The position numbers were made by a program, and so were the translations under genes. A model generated the notes under the pieces. The model did not search any database, was not told the DNA's origin, and was given only the letters and a program-made list of their open reading frames with translations. Shown one piece after another: positions 58,251-64,000 of a stretch of 64,000 bases of DNA; position 1 is the stretch's first letter, and every line of letters starts with the position of its first letter. The stretch is from Lentzea atacamensis (GTDB taxonomy: Bacteria; Actinomycetota; Actinomycetes; Mycobacteriales; Pseudonocardiaceae): the NCBI RefSeq assembly GCF_003269295.1, contig NZ_QLTT01000005.1, positions 496,001 to 560,000 of the forward strand, written 5' to 3'.

Positions 58251-58622
58251 ATGCGCATCGGTGAGCTGGCGGAACGCACGGGCGTGAGCGTGCGCGCGTT
58301 GCGCTACTACGAGGAGCAGGGCCTTCTCACCGGCGAACGCAGCCAGAGCGGGCAACGGCACTATCCCGACGAGGCCGTCGACCGCGTGCGGCTCATCCAG
58401 CAGTTCTACGCGGCCGGGATCTCCAGCGCCTCGATCCTCGAGATGCTGCCGTGCGTGGTGACCGGGGTGGCCTCACCGGAGGTCCTGGCCACGCTGCACG
58501 GACACCGGTCGTCGGTGGTGCGGCAGATCGAGGAGCTCCAGGAGACCCTCCGGCAGCTCGACTCGGTGATCGCGGGCGCCGCCAGGTCCCACGAGTCCGG
58601 GGTGCCCTGCCAGCCGGGCTGA
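58251..58622 (+). CDS. MerR-family regulator
   Basis: 123 residues. N-terminal MRIGELAERTGVSVRALRYYEEQGLL is the MerR helix-turn-helix and wing; then a coiled-coil dimer helix (VVRQIEELQETLRQLD) and a short end GVPCQPG with one Cys. Redox or electrophile sensing is possible. Divergent from the alkene reductase gene and 15 bases from the convergent alcohol dehydrogenase gene. Confidence 0.94.
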   Translation: MRIGELAERTGVSVRALRYYEEQGLLTGERSQSGQRHYPDEAVDRVRLIQQFYAAGISSASILEMLPCVVTGVASPEVLATLHGHRSSVVRQIEELQETLRQLDSVIAGAARSHESGVPCQPG

Positions 58623-58637
58623 CAGGGCACCTGGACG

Positions 58638-59678
58638 TCAGATCGTCGCGGTGTCGATCACGAACCGGTACCGCACGTCGCTCGACTGCACCCGCTCGTA
58701 GGCCACGTTGATCTGGTCGGCGTTGATCAGCTCGATCTCCGCGCCCAGGCCGTGCTCGGCGCAGAAGTCCAGCATCTCCTGGGTCTCCGCGATGCCGCCG
58801 ATCATCGACCCGGCAAGCGTCTTGCGGCCGCCGAGCAGCCCGAACAGGTTCAGCGAGATCGGCTCCTCCGGCGCGCCGACGTTCACGATCGCGCCGTCGG
58901 TCTTCAGCAGACCGAGGTAGGCGCCGAAGTCGAGCGGCGCGGACACCGTGGACAGGATCACGTCGAACTTCCCCGCCAGGTCGGTGAACGTGGCGGGGTC
59001 GCTGGTGGCGCGGTAGTCGTGGGCGCCGAGCTTGAGCCCGTCGTCCTTCTTGCGCAGCGACTGCGACAGCACGGTCACCTCGGCGCCCAGCGCGACGGCG
59101 ATCTTGACGCCCATGTGGCCGAGACCGCCGAGGCCGACGACGGCGACCTTCTTGCCCGGTGCGACGCCCCAGTGCTTGAGCGGCGAGTAGACGGTGATGC
59201 CCGCGCACAGCAGCGGCGCGGCCACGTCCAGCGGCAGCGCGTCCGGGATCCGCACCGCGTAGTTCTCGTCGACCACGATCTGCTTCGAGTAGCCGCCGTA
59301 GGTGACGTCGCCGTGGCGGTCGATGGCGTTGTAGGTCATGGTGCTGCCGCTCGTGCAGTACTGCTCCAGGCCGCGCAGGCAGTTGTCGCACTCCCGGCAG
59401 GAGTCGACCATGCAGCCGACACCGACCCGGTCGCCGACGGCGTAGCGGGTCACCTCGGAGCCGACCTCGGCGACCACACCGGCGATCTCGTGGCCGGGAA
59501 CCATCGGGAAGATTCCCTGGCCCCAGCCCTCGTTGACCTGGTGGATGTCGGAGTGGCAGATGCCCGCGAACTCGATGTCGATCAGAACGTCGTGCGCGCC
59601 GACCGCGCGACGTTCGATGGTGGTGCGCTCCAGCGGTGCCTTGGGTGCGGGAGCGGCGTAGGCAGCGACGGTGCTCAT
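58638..59678 (-). CDS. Zinc-dependent NAD(P) alcohol dehydrogenase (YahK/cinnamyl type)
   Basis: 346 residues from ATG 59678, with GAGGAGAA upstream. Catalytic zinc site GICHSDIHQV and GHEIAG, structural zinc cluster CRECDNCLRGLEQYC, and Rossmann VVGLGGLGHMGVKIA. Reduces aldehydes to alcohols with NADPH in its subfamily. Divergent from an XRE/MmyB regulator gene 143 bases away. Confidence 0.95.
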   Translation of the reverse strand: MSTVAAYAAPAPKAPLERTTIERRAVGAHDVLIDIEFAGICHSDIHQVNEGWGQGIFPMVPGHEIAGVVAEVGSEVTRYAVGDRVGVGCMVDSCRECDNCLRGLEQYCTSGSTMTYNAIDRHGDVTYGGYSKQIVVDENYAVRIPDALPLDVAAPLLCAGITVYSPLKHWGVAPGKKVAVVGLGGLGHMGVKIAVALGAEVTVLSQSLRKKDDGLKLGAHDYRATSDPATFTDLAGKFDVILSTVSAPLDFGAYLGLLKTDGAIVNVGAPEEPISLNLFGLLGGRKTLAGSMIGGIAETQEMLDFCAEHGLGAEIELINADQINVAYERVQSSDVRYRFVIDTATI

Positions 59679-59821
59679 CAGGTTCTCCTCGTTCGTCGTG
59701 TCGCTTGACGACACTGCTCCGGTTCGAGGGACCCACCCAGACACCTGGTTTTCGTACGACTGGCGTGCCTACCACTGGCAGTAGCAGGCACGGCGTTCCT
59801 GGTCCGGGGATACTCGGGAAC

Positions 59822-60691
59822 ATGACCGTCGATCCGCGCACCGAGCTGAGCGAGTTCCTGCGCAGCCGCCGGGCGCGGCTGTCCCCCGACGACGTCGGGC
59901 TGCCCCGGTACGGCAGGACCCGCCGCGTGCCGGGCCTGCGCCGCGAGGAGCTGGCGCAGCTCGCGGGTGTCTCGGTGGCGTACTACACGCGGCTGGAGCA
60001 GGGCAACGGACGCAACGTCTCGGCAGAGGTGCTGGACTCGATCGCCCGTGCGTTGCGGCTGAACGACGCCGAGCACGCGCACCTGCGGAACCTGGCGAAC
60101 TGCAAGCACGGCAAGAAGAAGACCGTGCGAACGCAGGTGCGGCCCGCGCTCAGGCATCTCCTGGACGGCGTCGGCGTCCCCGCGTACATCGGCGGGCGGC
60201 GCTCGGACATCCACGCGTGGAACCCGATGGCGGCGGCGTTGTTCGGTGACTGGGGCGAGCTCGCGCCACGCGACCGCAACTGGGCGCGGCTGATCTTCCT
60301 GCGACCGTCCTACCAGGACCTCTTCGTCGACTGGCGGAGCAAGGCTGCCGACGTCGTCGGCTTCCTGCGCATGGACGCGGGCTGCTACCCGGACGACCCC
60401 GAGCTGGCCGCGCTGGTCGGCGAGCTGTCGGTGAAGAGCGAGCTGTTCCGGCAGCTCTGGGCCAAGCACGACGTCAAGGAGAAGAGCTTCGGCACCAAGG
60501 TGCTCAGGCACCCGCTCGTGGGCGAGATGACGCTGTCGTACGAGACGTTGAAGATGCCGAGCGAGCCCGACCTGTTCTTCACCACCTACCACGCCGAACC
60601 CGGCACCGCGTCCGCCGAGGCGCTGCAGCTGCTCGCGAACTGGGGTACGGACGCGACCCGCGCCGGCACCTCTGTTAAGACTCAGGCATGA
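59822..60691 (+). CDS. XRE-family regulator with MmyB-like ligand-binding domain
   Basis: 289 residues from ATG 59822. Helix-turn-helix (LRREELAQLAGVSVAYYTRLEQG) then the PAS-like MmyB domain: LLDGVGVPAYIGGRRSDIHAWN, LFVDWRSKAADVVGFLRM and HPLVGEMTLSYETL. Very common in actinomycetes; ligands may be fatty acids. Divergent from the alcohol dehydrogenase gene, its likely target. ATGA overlap with the next gene. Confidence 0.95.
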   Translation: MTVDPRTELSEFLRSRRARLSPDDVGLPRYGRTRRVPGLRREELAQLAGVSVAYYTRLEQGNGRNVSAEVLDSIARALRLNDAEHAHLRNLANCKHGKKKTVRTQVRPALRHLLDGVGVPAYIGGRRSDIHAWNPMAAALFGDWGELAPRDRNWARLIFLRPSYQDLFVDWRSKAADVVGFLRMDAGCYPDDPELAALVGELSVKSELFRQLWAKHDVKEKSFGTKVLRHPLVGEMTLSYETLKMPSEPDLFFTTYHAEPGTASAEALQLLANWGTDATRAGTSVKTQA

Positions 60692-60975
60692 GGACACCGC
60701 GCCTGGAGATCGAGTACTGCACCCAGTGCCGCTGGCTGCTGCGCGCCGGCTGGACCGCGCAGGAGCTGCTGACCACGTTCACGACCGAACTGGGCGAGGT
60801 CGCGCTGATCCCCGGCACCGGTGGCGTGTTCGACGTGCGGCTGGACGGCGAGACCGTGTGGTCGCGCAAGGAGCAGGAGGGCTTCCCGGACCTCGCCGTG
60901 CTCAAGCAGCTGGTGCGCGACCGGGTGGCGCCGGAGCGGTCGCTGGGCCACACCGACCGCAAGAACCCGGCCTGA
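60688..60975 (+). CDS. SelT/SelW/SelH-family (Rdx) thioredoxin-like protein
   Basis: 95 residues. Thioredoxin-like Rdx fold with EYCTQCRWLLRAGW, a CxxC redox motif in place of CxxU, then LIPGTGGVFDVRLDG and KEQEGFPD. Redox role, partner unknown. Overlaps the preceding XRE gene by ATGA. Confidence 0.93.
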   Translation: MRTPRLEIEYCTQCRWLLRAGWTAQELLTTFTTELGEVALIPGTGGVFDVRLDGETVWSRKEQEGFPDLAVLKQLVRDRVAPERSLGHTDRKNPA

Positions 60976-60984
60976 CCGGCTCGC

Positions 60985-61767
60985 TCAGCGGGCGCCGTTC
61001 AGCGCGCCCATCGCCATGACCGCGAGCCGCCTGTTGAGCAGCCTGGACAACGTCAGCAGCAGCCGGTTGAGCCGGCCGACGGCGACACTCGGCGGCGGGT
61101 TGCGCCGGCCCAGCGTCCGCAACGCCGTCTCCACCACCAGTTCCGGCGAGTGCATCCGCGCGCCCGCCGCGGCCTCGGGGCCGGCGACGTCGAAGAACTC
61201 GGTCCTGGTCGCTCCTGGCGAGAGCGCGAGCACCCGCAGACCACTGCGGCGGTGTTCCTGCCACAACGCCTCGGTGAAGCTGAGCACGAACGCCTTGGCC
61301 GCGCCGTACACCGCCATCCTCGGCACCGGCGCGTACGCGGCCATGCTCGCGACGTTGACCAGCAAGCCGCGGCCGGATGCCGCGAGCTCGCCGACGAACG
61401 TCCTGGACAGCTCCACCACGGCCGAGACGTCGAGCGCGATCTCGGCGCGCAGCCGTTCCGCGTCCTCCCCGGCAAACGGCCCGAACGTGCCGAACCCGGC
61501 GTTGTTGATCAGCCCGGTCAGCTTCAGCCCTCGCGCCTGAAGCTCCGCGGCCAGGCCCGCCACGGCTCCCGGTTCGGTGAGATCGCACGGCAGCACTGTC
61601 ACCTCGACCTCCTTCAGCTCGGCGGCGAGTGCCTCCAGCCGTTCCGCCCGGCGAGCGACGAGCACCAGGTCAGCGCCCCTGCGGGCGAGCTCACGAGCGA
61701 ACTGCGCGCCGATTCCGGCACTGGCTCCGGTGATCAGCACCCGCATGCCTCGACAGTCGATTGTCAC
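60985..61767 (-). CDS. Short-chain dehydrogenase/reductase
   Basis: 260 residues. Classical SDR: TGASAGIGAQFA for NADP, NNAG, catalytic Ser/Tyr/Lys in NVASMAAY and YGAAKAF, and a C-terminal basic extension. GTG 61767 is chosen since AGGAGG lies six bases upstream; ATG 61746 has no good site. Substrate unknown. The divergent TetR gene and palindrome point to ligand-controlled expression. Confidence 0.93.
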   Translation of the reverse strand: MTIDCRGMRVLITGASAGIGAQFARELARRGADLVLVARRAERLEALAAELKEVEVTVLPCDLTEPGAVAGLAAELQARGLKLTGLINNAGFGTFGPFAGEDAERLRAEIALDVSAVVELSRTFVGELAASGRGLLVNVASMAAYAPVPRMAVYGAAKAFVLSFTEALWQEHRRSGLRVLALSPGATRTEFFDVAGPEAAAGARMHSPELVVETALRTLGRRNPPPSVAVGRLNRLLLTLSRLLNRRLAVMAMGALNGAR

Positions 61768-61778
61768 TCGATTCCTCC

Positions 61779-61810
61779 TTGGCATCGAGTGCCAAGTTAG
61801 CATCAAATGC
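61779..61810. promoter_or_regulatory. TetR operator between the SDR and TetR genes
   Basis: TTGGCA-N5-TGCCAA is a perfect 17-base palindrome (61779-61795), followed by GCAT-N3-ATGC at 61800-61810. The repeated GGCAT/ATGCC arms fit two operator sites in the 84-base divergent promoter region. Confidence 0.75.
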
Positions 61811-61851
61811 CACCCAGGCGCCAAGAGTCGAGGTGGCACTAGGCTGGGCAC

Positions 61852-62439
61852 GTGTCAGATCGCTTGTGGGACCGCACGCGCCGCCGCGTCCAGGAGGAGG
61901 TCGTGGACGCCGCGCTCGCGCTGTTCCTGGAGCACGGCTTCGAGGAGACGACGGTCGACCAGGTGGTGGCCGCGGCCGGGATCTCGCGGCGTTCCTTCTT
62001 CCGCTACTTCGGCACGAAGGAGGACATCGTCTTCGGCGATCTCGCCGAGCAGGGCCCGGCGATCCTCGAAGCGCTGCGTGAGCGCCCCGACGACGAGCCG
62101 ATCTGGGAAGCGCTGGGGCACGCGTTCGGCGTGCTGACCACGCGCATGAGCCCGGAGCGCGGCGCGATGATCGGCAGGCTGGTCACCACCAGCCCCGCGT
62201 TGCGCGCCGCCCACCTGGAGAAGCACCTGCGCTGGCAGGAGGTTCTGGCACCGGAGGTCGAGCGCCGCGTCGGCACCGGCGGCGCCCCGGCCGGCCTCGT
62301 CGGCGAGGCGATCGTGGCCACCGTGCTGGCGTGTCTCGACGCGGCCTCCGCCGCCTGGGTGCGTCAGGGCGCCGACGGCGGCCTCGACGAGCTGCGACGG
62401 CTCACCTACGCCGCGCTCACCGCTGTCCGAAGTGGATGA
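61852..62439 (+). CDS. TetR-family regulator
   Basis: 195 residues from GTG 61852. N-terminal helix-turn-helix RVQEEVVDAALALFLEHGFEE and ISRRSFFRYFGTKED; C-terminal helical ligand domain. Divergent from the SDR gene, with the palindromic operator between them, so it probably represses both. Confidence 0.96.
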   Translation: MSDRLWDRTRRRVQEEVVDAALALFLEHGFEETTVDQVVAAAGISRRSFFRYFGTKEDIVFGDLAEQGPAILEALRERPDDEPIWEALGHAFGVLTTRMSPERGAMIGRLVTTSPALRAAHLEKHLRWQEVLAPEVERRVGTGGAPAGLVGEAIVATVLACLDAASAAWVRQGADGGLDELRRLTYAALTAVRSG

Positions 62440-62552
62440 TCAGCCGACACTGAGCGGGGTGTCGATCCGCATCGGTTCTCCCCCTTCGGTTTCTCCACCT
62501 TTCGCGGCGAACCGGCACCGTCAATCGCACGTCAGCTCGTATCGTGTGGGCC

Positions 62553-63056
62553 GTGCATCCGAACCAGGGCTGGCAACCGCGGCAACCACCGGGATACGGA
62601 CCGCCTCCCGGCTGGGGCCCGCCACCGAAACCGAGTACCGCGCCGGCGTTCCTCGCGGGTGGGCTGTGGCTGCTCGTGTCCGTGCTGTGCTTCGTGCTGG
62701 CGGGTCTCAACACCGCGGACGGTGTGGGACAGACACCGAGAGCCGCCGTGGCGTTGATCGGAATCATGCTGCCGCCCGGCATCGTCGGCAACGGTGACGC
62801 GGTGATCGCGGCGACCTACACGGCGGGCGGCGTGGTCCTGTTGCTCGTGGTGCTGCTGTTCGCCCGGCTGGGGTTCGCGCGCTGGATCGCCGCCGCGCTC
62901 GGGTTCCTCGTGGTCGTCTACTACATCTTCGCCATCGTGCGGCTGACGACCTTCCACGGGGGAACGTTCATCATCGTGCCGGGTGTGGCGTTGCTGCTGT
63001 GGCTGGCCGCGTCGATGGTGTCGGTGCTGCCGCCGGTCGGACGGGCGATGCGATGA
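62553..63056 (+). CDS. Membrane protein with Pro/Gly/Trp-rich N-terminus
   Basis: 167 residues from GTG 62553; GTG 62544 is possible. The first 35 residues are Pro/Gly-rich (PPGYGPPPGWGPPPKPS), then four helices. This layout of a disordered cytoplasmic head and a small membrane body is common in actinobacteria; function unknown. ATGA overlap with the thioesterase gene. Confidence 0.75.
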   Translation: MHPNQGWQPRQPPGYGPPPGWGPPPKPSTAPAFLAGGLWLLVSVLCFVLAGLNTADGVGQTPRAAVALIGIMLPPGIVGNGDAVIAATYTAGGVVLLLVVLLFARLGFARWIAAALGFLVVVYYIFAIVRLTTFHGGTFIIVPGVALLLWLAASMVSVLPPVGRAMR

Positions 63057-63472
63057 ACGACGTCTGGTCCGGCTACACGTTCACGCCCCGGTTCTACGAG
63101 ATCGACGGCCAGGGCGTGATGTTCAACATGTGGTACCTCGGGCACGTCGACGAGGCGGTCGACGGCTTCTTCGTCCACTGTGGCCTGCCGTACTCCGACT
63201 GGCCCGGCATGGGTTTCGACGCCCACGTCGTGCACGTGGACCTCGACTTCCGCGCCGGTGTCAGGTCACGTGACATCGCCGAGGTGCTGATCAGCCCGTC
63301 CCGGATCGGGCGCAAGAGCTTCACGCTCGACTTCGCGTTCCGCCGGGACGGGGAGATCGTCTGCAGTGGTGGCGTCGTCTACGCCACCGTGTCCACCGAG
63401 GGGCACGGCACCATCGAGCTGCCCGACCAGCTGGTCAAGGCGCTCGGCGAGGTGCGGCCCCTGCGCGGCTGA
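63053..63472 (+). CDS. Acyl-CoA thioesterase (hot-dog fold, 4HBT type)
   Basis: 139 residues. Hot-dog fold with FTPRFYEIDGQGVMFNMWYLGHVDEA, where the active-site Asp/Glu and Tyr region of YbgC/4HBT proteins lie (D-x-x-G-x-M-x-N). Hydrolyses acyl-CoA thioesters. Coupled to the preceding membrane protein gene. Confidence 0.92.
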   Translation: MNDVWSGYTFTPRFYEIDGQGVMFNMWYLGHVDEAVDGFFVHCGLPYSDWPGMGFDAHVVHVDLDFRAGVRSRDIAEVLISPSRIGRKSFTLDFAFRRDGEIVCSGGVVYATVSTEGHGTIELPDQLVKALGEVRPLRG

Positions 63473-63473
63473 G

Positions 63474-63946
63474 TCACTCGCACGTCCGGGTCGCCGGCAC
63501 CCAGCGACCGTCGGCGGCCTTGCGCTGTCCGGCGAGATCGTTGTTCTCCGCCACCGCGAGGACGCGTTCGTTGATGGGCAGCTCGCCGTAGAACTCGGTG
63601 CCGGGCCAGACCTTCACGGTGAGCCGGCCGTCGTTGTCGTCGTCCTGCCGCGCGGCCGGCTGGCCGGCCGCGTTGACACCGATGGGACGCGGGTCGTTCA
63701 TCACGTACTTCTGCACGGCCGCGCCGGTGACGAGGCCCCACCGCCACAGCGCCACGTCGTCGGCCACGATCTTGAAGGTGCCGCGAAGTCGTAGCCGATG
63801 AGCTCGCCGCTGCCGTTCGCACCAAGGAGGTAGTGCCGGGTCGAGACCGGCGCGTTCACGGCGATCGGCGTGCCGTTCGCCTGCGCCGGCACCGCCGGTG
63901 CCGGCAACGAAAGCAGCGCAGCGCAAACCACGGTCGTACGACGCAT
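63474..63946 (-). pseudogene. Secreted protein of unknown function, frameshifted
   Basis: ATG 63946 begins a signal peptide (MRRTTVVCAALLSLP, cut after VPA) and a mature start ending GANGSGELIGYDF. At about 63780 the frame changes by one base and continues as GTFKIVADDVALWRWGLVTG to the TGA at 63474, ending with a Cys (TRTCE). One base seems missing. Whether it is a sequencing error or a true break cannot be told. No family recognised. Confidence 0.65.
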
Positions 63947-64000
63947 GTGAATCCCCCGTTGGTCCAGTGCGGGGATTCCGTACCGCGGGTCACCGGGTGG

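Overview
This is a stretch of high-GC actinobacterial chromosome. The codon use (G/C at third positions), the frequent GTG and TTG starts, the ATGA/GTGA stop-start overlaps, a two-domain geosmin synthase, an AfsR/SARP regulator, a partial conservon and a FurA-KatG pair fit a filamentous actinomycete. A member of the Pseudonocardiaceae (Lentzea, Saccharothrix or Actinosynnema type) is my best guess; the genus is inference. No rRNA, CRISPR array, insertion sequence or phage genes were seen.

Layout. 0-5.3 kb: a cold-shock gene with its terminator, two tandem paralogous small ORFs, a degraded tRNA-like element, a secreted PI-PLC-like protein, an aminotransferase, a GT2 glycosyltransferase and the wreck of a GlcD-like oxidase operon. 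5.3-14.2 kb: an OhrR-like regulator with two small membrane proteins, SurE, a PfkB kinase, a secreted GH20 hexosaminidase with a DasR-like site, an FAD monooxygenase, geosmin synthase and a Uma2 nuclease. 14.6-23.5 kb: a SARP remnant, an intact SARP-NB-ARC-TPR regulator coupled to a nitroreductase, conservon genes cvnC-B-A (no cvnD in the window) and an OFA-type MFS transporter with a 35-residue companion. 23.8-28.4 kb: DUF485-ActP acetate transport, a two-component system whose kinase carries an unusual C-terminal membrane tail, and a PAP2 phosphatase. 28.6-30.3 kb: an MFS remnant and two DinB proteins.

30.35-39.24 kb is the most interesting region. It packs a GTP cyclohydrolase II homologue, a zinc-less 6-pyruvoyltetrahydropterin synthase (PTPS) homologue, a RibD-type reductase, a creatininase-family amidohydrolase, a GT4 glycosyltransferase, a methyltransferase, an MDR-type dehydrogenase, a CDP-alcohol phosphatidyltransferase, a DoxX protein, a flippase-like membrane protein and an LTA-synthase-like sulfatase. 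The cyclohydrolase has His at the position of the catalytic Tyr of the E. coli enzyme. Together these suggest that GTP is opened to a formamidopyrimidine, deformylated, reduced and then built into a glycosylated, methylated, membrane-linked product. The core resembles the Streptomyces coelicolor SCO6650-SCO6655 neighbourhood as I remember it, whose product I believe is unknown.

39.3-64 kb is mixed: two amidohydrolases, an XRE/DUF2178/oxidoreductase operon, a beta-lactamase-like lipoprotein, a MocR regulator divergent from an EamA exporter with start codons sharing bases, furA-katG, DedA, a lone siderophore-type binding lipoprotein, a beta-propeller lipoprotein with a GT-C-like membrane protein, Old Yellow Enzyme-MerR, alcohol dehydrogenase, an XRE/MmyB regulator, an SDR-TetR pair with a clear operator, and a thioesterase.

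Gene decay is a theme: at least six truncated remnants (TetR-like tail/glcD, SARP, MFS, SDR, NmrA-like tail) and two or three single-base frameshifts are visible. Some frameshifts could be sequencing errors.
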